From assembly GCF_013409745.1 (NCBI RefSeq), contig NZ_JACCBH010000001.1:1-64000 (forward strand): a DNA stretch of 64,000 nucleotides, in the 5' to 3' direction. The notes under the pieces were generated by a model that did not search any database, was not told the origin of the DNA, and saw only the letters and a program-made list of their open reading frames with translations. Positions 45,320 through 54,544 of this stretch are shown one piece after another. Numbering within the stretch: position 1 is the stretch's first letter; the number at the start of each line of letters is the position of its first letter. This DNA is from Microbacterium pseudoresistens (GTDB lineage Bacteria; Actinomycetota; Actinomycetes; Actinomycetales; Microbacteriaceae). The position numbers and the translations under genes are program-made.

Positions 45320-46117
45320 TCAGCGAGGAGTCACCCGGTAGCGGCGCAGCCGCACCGCGGGGTTGACCTCGCGCGTGCGCGCGATCGCCGCGCGGTCCAA
45401 CTCTGCGATCGCGATCCCCTCCGCCGTCCCGACCGCGGCGAGCGTCACCCCTTGCGGGTCGAGCACGGCGGAGTGCCCCACTCCGATGGGTGTCGGGTGA
45501 TCGGCCGCGAGCACGTAGGCCGTGTTCTCGATCGCGCGCGCGGCGAGCAGGGTCTGCCAGTGGTGCTCCTTGAGCGGCCCGCGCACCCATTCGGACGGCA
45601 CGACGATCACGTCGGCCCCCGCGTCGACGAGGGTGCGAGCGACCTCGGGAAAGCGCAGGTCGTAGCAGGTCAACATCCCGATCGTGAAGCCGTCGAGTTC
45701 GACCACCTGCGGCGCATCGAGGTCGCCGGCCTCGATCCAGGTCGATTCCGTCTGCCCGAACGCGTCGTACAGGTGCTGTTTGCGGTACACGGCGCGAACC
45801 CCGGAGGCGTCCACGGCGACGAGCGTGTTGCGCACACGGCGGCCGTCATCCGTGCCCTCCACGAACCCGGCGATGACGAGTACCTCGTGGGCGCCGGCCG
45901 AGCGTGTCAGCGCCTCCACGAACTCGCCGTCGAGACGCTCGGCGTTCTCCGCCAGCGACGCATCCATCGGGTCGACGAAGTAGCTGGAATACTCCGGGAG
46001 GACGACGAGCTTCGCTCCTCGCGCCGCGCCGGCGGCGATCAAGTCGGCCATGCGCGCGCGATTCGCCTCGCGGTCCGCGCTCGGAGCGAACTGACAGACG
46101 GAGACAGTGAGAGCCAT
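45320..46117 (-). CDS. Carbon-nitrogen hydrolase (nitrilase superfamily)
   Basis: A 265-residue enzyme with the Glu-Lys-Cys triad: Glu42 in VVLPEYSSY, Lys113 in YRKQHLYDAF and Cys151 in LTCYDLRFPE. This matches the Nit/omega-amidase-like branch that removes amides from small molecules or damaged metabolites. ATG at 46117 begins the conserved TVSVCQFAPSAD; the frame is open 10 codons upstream. CAAGAT ends 6 nt before the ATG. Confidence 0.92.
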   Translation of the reverse strand: MALTVSVCQFAPSADREANRARMADLIAAGAARGAKLVVLPEYSSYFVDPMDASLAENAERLDGEFVEALTRSAGAHEVLVIAGFVEGTDDGRRVRNTLVAVDASGVRAVYRKQHLYDAFGQTESTWIEAGDLDAPQVVELDGFTIGMLTCYDLRFPEVARTLVDAGADVIVVPSEWVRGPLKEHHWQTLLAARAIENTAYVLAADHPTPIGVGHSAVLDPQGVTLAAVGTAEGIAIAELDRAAIARTREVNPAVRLRRYRVTPR

Positions 46118-46169
46118 GCCACCATCTTGGCGCATCGTCCGTCGCACCCGACGCCATGGCCGGGACAGA

Positions 46170-46205
46170 AGAGGGACCCGGATCCTTGCGGATCCGGGTC
46201 CCTCT
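46170..46205. terminator. Strong hairpin terminator after tRNA-fMet
   Basis: Perfect 16-bp stem (46170-46185 with 46190-46205, AGAGGGACCCGGATCC) and a TTGC loop. It lies 4 bp beyond the CCA end of the leftward tRNA. Confidence 0.88.
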
Positions 46206-46209
46206 GACT

Positions 46210-46286
46210 TGGTTGCGGGGGCAGGATTTGAACCTACGACCTCCGGGTTATGAGCCCGGCGAGCTACCGAACTGCTCCACCCCGCG
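46210..46286 (-). tRNA. Initiator tRNA-Met (CAU)
   Basis: 77 nt including an encoded CCA. Anticodon arm CGGG-CTCATAA-CCCG carries the three G-C pairs and the acceptor stem has the C1-A72 mismatch (CGCGGGG with CCCCGCA), both specific to initiator tRNA. T-arm GTTCAAATC. Confidence 0.95.
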
Positions 46287-46378
46287 TCACGAGTACAAGC
46301 CTAACACGGCGTGAAGAGGGCGGACGAATCGGGCGGCCATCCGGAGAATTCCAGGTGTGTCGATCGCGCCCCTTCTCG

Positions 46379-49282
46379 CTATCCTGCCGCGGAGTCGGTC
46401 TGGCCCTCGAGCTCGAGCAAGCGGTTCACCGCATCCGTCAGCGCCTTGTCGGCGTCGGCGAACGCTGCCAGATCCCCGGCCTTCAGCGCCTCGTCGCGTG
46501 CCAGCATGGCGGCCTTGGCGTCGTTCAGCGCCGTCTGCCGCTGCTCGGAGGCACTGGGCGGCTGGGTCTCCTCGCCCGTGTCGCCGGCATCACCGGAGTC
46601 AGGGACGTCGTCATCGCCCGCCGTCGCCCCGGCGTCGCCGCCGAACAGGTCGTCGAGCGCAGCCGTGAGCGTGTCGGCGAAGGCGATCCGGTCGCCGAAG
46701 GCGACGAGGATCTTCTGCAGACGCGGCAGCTTGGTGCCCTCGGAGGACTGCACGTACACCGGTTGCACGTAGAGCAGCCCGCCGCCGACCGGCAGGGTCA
46801 GGAGGTTGCCGTGCAGCACCTGCGACTGGCCGATCTTCAGCACGTTCAGCTGCTGCGACACCCCGGTGTCGGAGTTGAACGTGTTCTGCACCTGACCGGG
46901 GCCGGGCACCGTCGTGTCGGCATCGATCTCGAGCATCCTCAATTGACCATACGTGGACGACTTCTTACCCGCCGTGGACCCGGCATCCGACTCGACGGCG
47001 AGATAGCCCATCAGCACGTTGCGGCTGTTGGCACCCTGCGACGAGGGGATGAAGGTCGTGAACATCGAGTACTTCGCCTCGTCCTGCCCCGGCATCTTCA
47101 TGCTCATGTAGTACGGCGCCTGCAGCTGCTGCTCGTCCTGCGGGTCGTTCGGGGTCTCCCACCTGTTGTCCTGCTGGGCGAACGAGCGCGCGTCGTCGAC
47201 GTGGTAAATGCCGAGCATGGCGCGCTGCACCTTGAACAGGTCGGTCGGGTAGCGCACGTGACTCATCAGGTCGCCCGACATCTCGCTGATCGGCTTGAGC
47301 ATCGACGGGTAGATGTTCTGCCACGTCTTCAGCACCGGGTCCTCGTCATCCCACGCGTAGAGGGTGACCGAGCCGTCGTACGCGTCGACGGTGGCCTTCA
47401 CCGAGTTGCGGATGTAGTTGATGTCGTCGGTGACGAAGGTCGGCGCCGCGGTGTTGGCGTCGTTGATCGCCCGAGGCAGGTTGACGCTCGTCGAGTACGG
47501 ATACGTGGAGCTCGTCGTGTATCCGTCGATGATCCAGACGATGCGCCCGTCGACCACGCTCGGGTACGGGTCGTTGTCGAGGGTGAGGTACGGCGCCACT
47601 TTCTGCACGCGCAGCTTCGGATTGCGGTCGTAGAGGATCTGCGAGTCCTCATTGACGTAATCGGAGAACAGGATCTGCTCGGACTGGAACTTCAGCGCGT
47701 AGAGCATCTTGGTGAAGAAGTCGCCGATCCGGGGACCGCCGTCGCCCGAGAAGGTCGTCTTCGTCTCTGTCGCGCCGTCCTGCCCGCGCGGATAGTCGAT
47801 CTCGACATCCTCCGTGCCTTCGGGCGCGCCCACGATCGAGTACTCGGGCGACTGCTCCCCGAAGTACACGCGGGGCTCGAACTTCTCGCCGTCGGTGAGG
47901 AAGCCCGCCGAGGGGATGCCGCGCTCGAGGAACACGGGCTCGCCGTCGGACGTGCGCTGGTTGCCCGCCGCCGCCACGAGACCGTATCCGTGCGTGTACA
48001 CGACGGTGTTGTTGTTCCAGCTCTGCGCGTCGCCGAGCCGGTCGGTGTTGAGTTCGCGCACGGCCACGACGGTGTCCTGCGTGACTCCGTCGATGTCGTA
48101 GCGGTCGACGTCGAGCACATCGGGGAACTGGTAGTACCCGCGGTACTGCTCCAGCTGCTGCACGGCCGGCCCGACGATCGCCGGGTCGAGGATGCGGATG
48201 GATCCGGTCGTCGCGGCATCCTCCCGCAGCTGCCCCGGCTCGGCGTCGGTCGCGGCCTTGAACTGCGTGGTCTCCAGATCGGAGATCCCGTACGCGCCCT
48301 TGGTGGCTTCGATGTTGCGCTGGTAGTACTCCGCCTGGAGCGTGTTCTGGTTCGGACGCACCTGGAAGGTGGTGACCGCCCACGGGTAGCCCACCCCGAG
48401 CACGAGCGCGGCGACGATGAGCAGCGCGGTTCCTGCCAGCGGGAAGCGCCAGCGGCCGATGACGGCGGTGACGAAGAAGAGGATCGCGACGACCACGGCC
48501 AGGATCGCGAGGATGCCCAGACCAGGGATCGTGGCGTTCGCCCCGGTGTAGGCGGCACCGGTGATGCGATCGTCGGTGGTGACCAGCGACACGTAGCGGT
48601 CCAGCCACAGGCTCACACCCTGAACGAGCAGGTAGAGCCCGGCGAGTACGGCGAGCTGGATGCGCGCCGACTTCGAGATGCGCAGCTCACCCTGACCGAC
48701 GCGCACCGCACCGTACAGGTACGACACGAGCGCGGTGATGAGCAGGCACAGGATCAGCACGGCCGAGGCGAAGCCCAGAAGCGCCTGGTAGAAGGGCATC
48801 GCGAACATGTAGAACCCGGTGTCCATGCCGAACTGCGCGTCGGTCTCGCCCGTGGCCACGCCGTTGAACCACAGCCACACGGTCTGCCACTGCCCGCCCG
48901 CGGCGAAGCCGGCGAAGAGCCCGAAGAAGATCGGCATGCCCCACATCGCGAGGCGCCGCAGCGGCTCGATGACCTCCTGGTAGCGATCGAGCTGCGAACT
49001 GAGCCGCACGTAGACGGGGCGCAGGCGGTAGGCGAGCTGGATCGTGACGAACAGCGGCACCGCCATGCCGAGGAACCCGATGACGAACATCACCGAGGTG
49101 GCGATCCAGCGGGTGGTGAGCACCTGCGCCGAATCGAGCTGGTCGAACCACAGGTAGTCGGTGTACAACGACGCGAAGGCGAAGAAGGCGACGATCAGCG
49201 CGACGATGATCACCACCGAGATCGTGAGGATGCGTCGGGATGTTCGCGGTGTGGCCGGTGTCGGCGCCGAGGTCGTGGTCAC
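46379..49282 (-). CDS. UPF0182 family membrane protein
   Basis: A 967-residue protein of unknown function conserved in actinobacteria and cyanobacteria. About seven N-terminal TM helices (residues 15-320) are followed by a large extracytoplasmic domain (330-870) with VYTHGYGLVAA and YTTSSTYPYS, and an acidic Gly/Asp-rich C-terminal region (about 885-935). GTG 49282 has TAGGAT 6 nt upstream. Its mycobacterial counterpart (Rv3193c) also neighbours the PDZ/Lon gene. Confidence 0.93.
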   Translation of the reverse strand: MTTTSAPTPATPRTSRRILTISVVIIVALIVAFFAFASLYTDYLWFDQLDSAQVLTTRWIATSVMFVIGFLGMAVPLFVTIQLAYRLRPVYVRLSSQLDRYQEVIEPLRRLAMWGMPIFFGLFAGFAAGGQWQTVWLWFNGVATGETDAQFGMDTGFYMFAMPFYQALLGFASAVLILCLLITALVSYLYGAVRVGQGELRISKSARIQLAVLAGLYLLVQGVSLWLDRYVSLVTTDDRITGAAYTGANATIPGLGILAILAVVVAILFFVTAVIGRWRFPLAGTALLIVAALVLGVGYPWAVTTFQVRPNQNTLQAEYYQRNIEATKGAYGISDLETTQFKAATDAEPGQLREDAATTGSIRILDPAIVGPAVQQLEQYRGYYQFPDVLDVDRYDIDGVTQDTVVAVRELNTDRLGDAQSWNNNTVVYTHGYGLVAAAGNQRTSDGEPVFLERGIPSAGFLTDGEKFEPRVYFGEQSPEYSIVGAPEGTEDVEIDYPRGQDGATETKTTFSGDGGPRIGDFFTKMLYALKFQSEQILFSDYVNEDSQILYDRNPKLRVQKVAPYLTLDNDPYPSVVDGRIVWIIDGYTTSSTYPYSTSVNLPRAINDANTAAPTFVTDDINYIRNSVKATVDAYDGSVTLYAWDDEDPVLKTWQNIYPSMLKPISEMSGDLMSHVRYPTDLFKVQRAMLGIYHVDDARSFAQQDNRWETPNDPQDEQQLQAPYYMSMKMPGQDEAKYSMFTTFIPSSQGANSRNVLMGYLAVESDAGSTAGKKSSTYGQLRMLEIDADTTVPGPGQVQNTFNSDTGVSQQLNVLKIGQSQVLHGNLLTLPVGGGLLYVQPVYVQSSEGTKLPRLQKILVAFGDRIAFADTLTAALDDLFGGDAGATAGDDDVPDSGDAGDTGEETQPPSASEQRQTALNDAKAAMLARDEALKAGDLAAFADADKALTDAVNRLLELEGQTDSAAG

Positions 49283-49288
49283 CCGTCC

Positions 49289-49294
49289 ATCCTA
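49289..49294 (-). promoter_or_regulatory. -10-like hexamer of leaderless UPF0182 gene
   Basis: TAGGAT read leftward, 6 nt before the GTG at 49282. Confidence 0.55.
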
Positions 49295-49347
49295 GGTCGG
49301 CGATCCTCGGTGGGGCCTGTGACTGCGAACCTGTGACGTGAGCCCCG

Positions 49348-50460
49348 TCATCCCCCGGTGTTCGCCGCGGCGGTCGTGCACGTCGGGAGCGCATCGAGGT
49401 CGCCGCCGTCGGCGATCGCCTCGAGCGCGCCGAGCGACTCCTCGAGGGTGGAGGTGCTGAACACCCGGAGCCCGTCGGGCACGTGCCCGACGACCTCGCC
49501 GCAGTTGGCGGCTGGGGCGAGGAAATACTCGGCGCCGGCCGAACGCGCGCCGTACAGCTTCTGCCGGATTCCGCCGATCGCGCCGACCGTGCCGTCGGCC
49601 GTGATCGTGCCTGTGCCGGCGACGTTCTTGCCCCCGTTGAGCTCGCCGGGGGTGAGCACGTCGATGATCCCGAGGGCGAACATCATGCCCGCACTCGGCC
49701 CTCCGACGTTCTCGATCTGCAAGGCGACGTCGATGGGGAACTCGTACTCGTGGTACAGCATCACGCCGATGTACCACCCCGCCTGCCCGTCGGCGTCCTT
49801 CTGCTCTCGAGGCGTGATCGTGACGTCCTGCTCGGCGCCGGCGCGCTCGATCGTCAGCGTGAGCGGCGCACCCTGACCCGCCTTGATCGCGGCGCGCAGG
49901 GCATCCGCATCCTTCAGCGGCGCACCGTCGACGGCGACGATGCGGTCGTCCTGCTCGAGAACACCGACGGACGCGCCGTCGCCGATCACGCTGGCGACCT
50001 CGACGCTGGTAGGAACGTCGTAGCCCAGCTCGGCGAGTGCGGCCGCCGTCGCCTCGTGCTGCGAGTCGGTCATCATGAGCTGGTTCTGCTCGTCGCGCTG
50101 TTCGGTGGTGACGCCCTCGGGGAAGATCGCGTCGATCGGCACGACGGCGCGCGACGGATCCAGCCACGCCCCCAGCAGCTCGACCCAGGTCGGCCGGTGC
50201 TCGCGATTGCCGAGCACCTCGACCGTGGTGAGATCGAGCGCCCCGCCGGTCGTGTAGGTCTCCGCGCCCTCGACGCTGATGAGGGGCACCTTTCCGTCGT
50301 CTTCGGTCTGCACCTCGCCGAGCGTGTTGAAAACGGGCCCCGGTCGCTGGATGACGTACGGCAACGGCAGGAAGGTGACCACGAGCAGGGCGACGAGCGC
50401 GGTGAGCAGGGCGATGACGCCGACGAGCGGCATCGCGGTCCGCGGGCGCGAACGGGTCAC
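49348..50460 (-). CDS. PDZ and Lon-type S16 domain secreted/membrane protease
   Basis: A 370-residue protein. One N-terminal TM segment (about 10-33, with LPYVIQRPGPVFNTLG after it), a PDZ domain (about 150-235, RIVAVDGAPLKDADAL) and a C-terminal Lon-like S16 protease domain, with the nucleophile Ser in GGPSAGMMFALGIID and the partner Lys in GGKNVAGTGTI. No AAA+ domain, so it acts outside the membrane without ATP. GTG 50460 follows AGGAGG and is the best start. Same strand as UPF0182 (65-bp gap). Confidence 0.92.
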   Translation of the reverse strand: MTRSRPRTAMPLVGVIALLTALVALLVVTFLPLPYVIQRPGPVFNTLGEVQTEDDGKVPLISVEGAETYTTGGALDLTTVEVLGNREHRPTWVELLGAWLDPSRAVVPIDAIFPEGVTTEQRDEQNQLMMTDSQHEATAAALAELGYDVPTSVEVASVIGDGASVGVLEQDDRIVAVDGAPLKDADALRAAIKAGQGAPLTLTIERAGAEQDVTITPREQKDADGQAGWYIGVMLYHEYEFPIDVALQIENVGGPSAGMMFALGIIDVLTPGELNGGKNVAGTGTITADGTVGAIGGIRQKLYGARSAGAEYFLAPAANCGEVVGHVPDGLRVFSTSTLEESLGALEAIADGGDLDALPTCTTAAANTGG

Positions 50461-50595
50461 TGGTCCTCCTGAGATCGGGGTGCACGTGGCCCGTTCGCGA
50501 GCGGCGTACAGCGATGCAGGCGGCTCCGTGCCGAGATCCACATCGTGTGACTAGCGTAGATCCCACGGCTATAGACGTGCTGAGAGGGCCTTGCC

Positions 50596-52029
50596 ATGGC
50601 GGAGAACGACCCGAACCCCGAAGACTTCCAAGAGTTCCTGCGCCGCATGCTGGGTGCCGTGGGCGACGATCTCGATCTCAGCGCACTCGAGGGCATGGAA
50701 GGGATGGAGGCCCTGAAGGGCTTCCGTCTTGATCCTGCGATGATGGCCGCCTTCACGCAGCAGATGCAGTCGGCGATGAACTCCGATCCGTGGGAGACCA
50801 CCCTGCGCCAGGCCCTGCACATCGCCAACCGCGACGGTCAGGGGATCGACGCGGGCGGGCGGGCATCGCTCGTCGACGCGTTCGCCCTGGCCGATCTGTG
50901 GGTGGGCGAGGCCACGGTGATCTCGGAACTCGCCTCGCCGCCGCTGCCCCTCACCCGCGGCGAGTGGGTCGAGCAGACCCTTCCGGTGTGGAAGGAGGTC
51001 GCCGCTCCCGTGTCCACGAGCATTGCGGATGCCCTGACCGACGCGCTCGCCAGCCGCACGCCCGAAGACATGAAGGGCGTGGTGGATGGCGCGTCCCGAC
51101 TCCTGCGGGGGCTGGGATCGTCGGTGTTCGCCATGCAGTTCGGCCAGGTGCTGGGCAATCTCTCGCTCGAGGTCGTCTCGGGCGGCGACGTCGGGATCCC
51201 CGTGCTGCCTGCGGGCACGGCCGCGGTGATCCCGCAGAACCTCGCCGCCTTCGGCGAGGGACTCGAGATCCCCGAGGACCAGATCGCCCTGTACCTGGCG
51301 GCGCGGGAGCTCGCCTACGCGCGCCTGTACCGGCACGCTCGCTGGCTGCACCTGCACGTGATGAGCCAGATCACCGACTTCGCGCGCGGAGTGACGGTCG
51401 ACGTGGAAGCACTCGAAGACCTCGCAGGTCGACTGGATCCGAGCGATCCCGAGGAGCTTCGCGCCGCGATCGAGGGCGGCGCCCTGCTGCCCACCCAGTC
51501 CGAGGCGCAGCGTGAAGCTCTGGAGCGGCTCGAGAACCTCATCGCGACCATCGACGGATGGGTCGATGTGGTGACCACGGCCGCCACCGCGCGCCTGCCT
51601 GACAGCGCCCGCATCGCGGAGGCGGCCCGTCGCCGCCGTGCCGCCGGCGGACCTGCGGAAGACGCCCTGGGCGCCCTCGTGGGGCTGCAGTTGCGGCCGC
51701 GACGCCTGCGCGAGGCCGCAGCGATGTGGCAGGCAGTGACGGATGCCGTGGGCATCGAGGGGCGCGACGCCCTGTGGGACTATCCCGACCTCATGCCCGA
51801 CGCCGCCGACATCGACGACCCGTCTGCACTCGTGGAGCGGCTGAAGGCCCGCGCACGCGGCGAGCAGCCCCAGCCGGACGAGATGGACGAGGCGCTGGCC
51901 CGACTGCTCGGCGGCGACGACTTCTCCGGGGGCGGCGACAGCACTGCCGGAGAAGACGACGATGGGACCGGCGACGACGGTGACGACGCCCAGGGCGACG
52001 ACAGCGCGAGCGGCGAGCGGCCCGTCTGA
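50596..52029 (+). CDS. Zincin-like metallopeptidase-family protein (DUF2342)
   Basis: A 477-residue protein of the actinobacterial DUF2342/putative-hydrolase group, the counterpart of Rv3195. The N-terminus is rich in acidic residues and Met; VFAMQFGQVLGNLSLEVVSGGDVGIP is typical. The presumed metal motif region reads AARELAYARLYRHARW, with Tyr241 where relatives have His (usually REAAH), so catalysis is doubtful. Acidic C-terminal tail (450-477). GAGAGGG precedes the ATG. Divergent from the PDZ/Lon gene. Confidence 0.85.
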   Translation: MAENDPNPEDFQEFLRRMLGAVGDDLDLSALEGMEGMEALKGFRLDPAMMAAFTQQMQSAMNSDPWETTLRQALHIANRDGQGIDAGGRASLVDAFALADLWVGEATVISELASPPLPLTRGEWVEQTLPVWKEVAAPVSTSIADALTDALASRTPEDMKGVVDGASRLLRGLGSSVFAMQFGQVLGNLSLEVVSGGDVGIPVLPAGTAAVIPQNLAAFGEGLEIPEDQIALYLAARELAYARLYRHARWLHLHVMSQITDFARGVTVDVEALEDLAGRLDPSDPEELRAAIEGGALLPTQSEAQREALERLENLIATIDGWVDVVTTAATARLPDSARIAEAARRRRAAGGPAEDALGALVGLQLRPRRLREAAAMWQAVTDAVGIEGRDALWDYPDLMPDAADIDDPSALVERLKARARGEQPQPDEMDEALARLLGGDDFSGGGDSTAGEDDDGTGDDGDDAQGDDSASGERPV

Positions 52030-52143
52030 TTCCTCTCGGCCTGCGGCGGGGGTTCTCCTCCCCATGGTCGGATTCATCGCGAGTTGTCCACGGACCGGCG
52101 GACGGCAGGTCTCGACGCCGGTGCGGTGATGCAGAATCGGGCG

Positions 52144-52986
52144 ATGGAGATCCTCCGACTCGATCCCGACCGGTTGCCGCTGTGGCGCGACGCCGACACC
52201 GTGCAGTTCGGCGTGGAGGCCGAGGTGACGGTGCGGCTCGACGGCGACTGGGGCGACCGACTCATCCATGAGCTGAGCCTCGGAATCCCGGAGAATGCGT
52301 TCGACGTCGTCGCCCATCGATGCGGCGCGAGCCTGGATGAGGCCCGTCGATTCCGCGCGTTGCTGTCTCCGGTGCTCGAGCGCGAGCCGGCCCGTCTCGC
52401 CGCCAGGCTCGTGCTGCCCTCGGACTTCGACATCGGTGTGGAGCTGCGTCTGCGCGATGCCCTCACGGAGGCAGGCGTGGATCCGACATCGGGTGACGAC
52501 AACGCGCCGCTCATCGTCGTGCACCACGGCGTAGCCCTCGCCTCGGCCTCCGTGCCGCTCGTGCGCACCGACACCGCGCACCTCCCCGTCGCCTTCCACC
52601 CCGGCGGCGCCGCTGTCGGCCCGCTCATCGTGCCCGGCCGCACGCCGTGCCTCGCCTGCCGGGATGCGCACGACCGCTCCCGCGACCCCGCGTGGGCGGC
52701 CGTGCACAGCCAGCTCGTCGAGCGCCATCCCGGCCCCGTCCCCATGAGGAGGATCGCGGCGACCGCCGATGCGATCGCCGACCTTCTGGATCAGCGCTGC
52801 GCCGCTGAACGCGAAGGCTCGTCGCGTATCGTGCGGGTCAGCGCCGACGCGACCCGCTCGTCGCGCGAGGTGCGCTTTCACGCAGAGTGCCACTGCCGAT
52901 CTCCTCGAGAAAGCGAGAGGGCCGACGCTGCGCCCGTGCCGATTCCCGTGACCAGCTCACGCAGAGCGTACGCGCGGCCCGCGTGA
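52144..52986 (+). CDS. Orphan cyclodehydratase-like (TOMM E1-like / ThiF-partner) protein
   Basis: A 280-residue protein resembling the cyclodehydratase-type proteins that help make thiazole/oxazole-modified peptides (Rv3196 family). It has a possible zinc site, CLAC in PGRTPCLACRDAHDRS with CHC near the end (HAECHCRSPRES). No YcaO enzyme or precursor peptide is visible nearby. CAGAAT, 6 nt before ATG 52144, suggests leaderless start. Its 3' end overlaps uvrD2 in antisense by 149 bp, and the CHC motif itself lies in the overlap. Confidence 0.75.
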   Translation: MEILRLDPDRLPLWRDADTVQFGVEAEVTVRLDGDWGDRLIHELSLGIPENAFDVVAHRCGASLDEARRFRALLSPVLEREPARLAARLVLPSDFDIGVELRLRDALTEAGVDPTSGDDNAPLIVVHHGVALASASVPLVRTDTAHLPVAFHPGGAAVGPLIVPGRTPCLACRDAHDRSRDPAWAAVHSQLVERHPGPVPMRRIAATADAIADLLDQRCAAEREGSSRIVRVSADATRSSREVRFHAECHCRSPRESERADAAPVPIPVTSSRRAYARPA

Positions 52987-54544
52987 TCCCCACGTACGCC
53001 AGACGCCGCTCCTCGTCGATCGCATCGAACCCGGTCGCGTACGAGATCGGCAGCAGCCCCTCCGACCACCCGGCCAGATGCACGTGCGACCACTCCAGAC
53101 CTTTGGCGGCGTGCAGCGTCGAGAGGGTGACGGTCTGCAGGGTCGGCTCGTGCTGATCCTTCGCTCTGGCCAGCAACTCGTCGCCGAACGAGCGCAGAGT
53201 CGTGCCGGCCGGGGCGTCTTCGGCCAGCTGATACAGGGCGCGCCGCGCCTCCCACGCGTCGCGCAGCGCCCCGCCGGCGGCGGGCGGCTCGTCGCTGAAT
53301 CCCAGTCCGCGCAGCACATCGCGCACTGCGGCGAGGAAACCGTTCTCGATGGGCGCCACCGCCGCGCCGCGCAGGGCGAGCACGGCCTGTCGCACCTCCG
53401 GCATGTCGAAGAAGCGCTTGCCGCCGAGCACCGTGACCGCCACGTGCTGCGCAGCGAACGCCGAGAGCAGGGCCGCCGACTGGGAGTGCACGCGGTAGAG
53501 CACCGCGATCTCCTGCGCGGGGGTTCCTGCCGCGATGCGGCCGGCCACGTCGCGCGCGATGGCCGCCGCTTCCTCGGCATCGCTGTCGTGCGCGGTGACC
53601 ACCGGCGGTTCGGCTGCCGGATACGCGCGGGCCGGGACGAGTTCGAGCGCGCCAGGGCGGCCGTGCATCAGTGCGTTGGCCGCCGCGAGCACCGGCGCTG
53701 CGGAACGGTAGTTCGTCTCCAGGCGCACGACGGTCGCATCCTGGAAACGGCGTTCGAACTCGAGCAGAAAGCGCTGATCGGCGCCGGCGAACGAGTAGAT
53801 GGTCTGCGAGGCGTCGCCGACCACGCAGAGATCGCGCCGATCGCCCAGCCAGAGCTCCAGCAACCGGTTCTGCAGCGGCGACACGTCTTGGAACTCATCG
53901 ACCGTGAAGTGCCGGTATTGCTCGTGCACGGCCGCGGCCACGCGCGCCTCGGCCTCGAGCATCCCGGCGCAGGCCAGCAGCACGTCCTCGAAGTCCAGCC
54001 GATGCCGCTCGTCCTTCAGCGCCTCATACGCCCTCGAGAGGTCTGCGAGTGCGGCGGCGTCGAGGCGGCCGACGGATCGACCGCGCGCCGCCGCCTCATC
54101 GATCGAGATCATCGAGACCTTGCGCCACTCGATCGCCGAGGCGGCATCGCGCAGGGTCGCCGTATCGAGCCGCATCCGCAGGCCCTCGGCGGCCTGGCCG
54201 AGCAGGCGCACCTTGTTGTCGACGATGCCGGGAGCCGGAGCCCCGGCCAGCTGCGGCCAGAAGAAGTTCAGCTGCGCCAATGCGGCGGCGTGGAAGGTGC
54301 GTGCGGCAACGCCCGAGACCCCGAGTGCTCTGAGCCGTCCGCGCAGTTCGCCGGCGGCCTTGGCGGTGAAGGTCACCGCCATCACCCGTCCCGGCGAGTA
54401 CGCGCCGGTCTCGACGCCGTGCGCGATCCGATGCGTGATCACACGGGTCTTGCCCGTTCCGGCACCGGCCAGCACCGCGACGGGCCCGCGCAGCACGGCG
54501 GCCGCCTCGCGCTGGCGATCATCGAGCGCGTCGAGTGCGCTCAC
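52838..54544 (-). CDS. uvrD2: UvrD/Rep-family ATP-dependent DNA helicase (UvrD2-like)
   Basis: A 568-residue superfamily 1A helicase: Walker A GAGTGKT at 27-33, TFTAKAAGEL, DEFQDVSPLQNRL, DASQTIYSFAGAD, LETNYRS, and motif VI VGITRAARTLCVS. It ends soon after the helicase core. The HRDC domain and Cys tetrad of mycobacterial UvrD2 (~700 aa) are absent. GTG 54544 overlaps the nudC stop by 4 bp (GTGA). Neighbouring NudC reproduces the mycobacterial Rv3198c-Rv3199c order. Confidence 0.9.
   Translation of the reverse strand: MSALDALDDRQREAAAVLRGPVAVLAGAGTGKTRVITHRIAHGVETGAYSPGRVMAVTFTAKAAGELRGRLRALGVSGVAARTFHAAALAQLNFFWPQLAGAPAPGIVDNKVRLLGQAAEGLRMRLDTATLRDAASAIEWRKVSMISIDEAAARGRSVGRLDAAALADLSRAYEALKDERHRLDFEDVLLACAGMLEAEARVAAAVHEQYRHFTVDEFQDVSPLQNRLLELWLGDRRDLCVVGDASQTIYSFAGADQRFLLEFERRFQDATVVRLETNYRSAAPVLAAANALMHGRPGALELVPARAYPAAEPPVVTAHDSDAEEAAAIARDVAGRIAAGTPAQEIAVLYRVHSQSAALLSAFAAQHVAVTVLGGKRFFDMPEVRQAVLALRGAAVAPIENGFLAAVRDVLRGLGFSDEPPAAGGALRDAWEARRALYQLAEDAPAGTTLRSFGDELLARAKDQHEPTLQTVTLSTLHAAKGLEWSHVHLAGWSEGLLPISYATGFDAIDEERRLAYVGITRAARTLCVSWSRESARAQRRPSRFLEEIGSGTLRESAPRATSGSRRR

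Noticed and set aside
46250..49336. 1028-codon open frame on the plus strand opposite UPF0182
   Set aside because: It is the antisense shadow of the UPF0182 gene: Arg/His/Val-rich, no recognisable domain. High GC makes such frames common.
50560..50590. A strong promoter at TATAGA before the DUF2342 gene
   Set aside because: The box is AT-rich by local standards but lacks a matching -35, and spacing to the start implies a normal leader; not enough to annotate.
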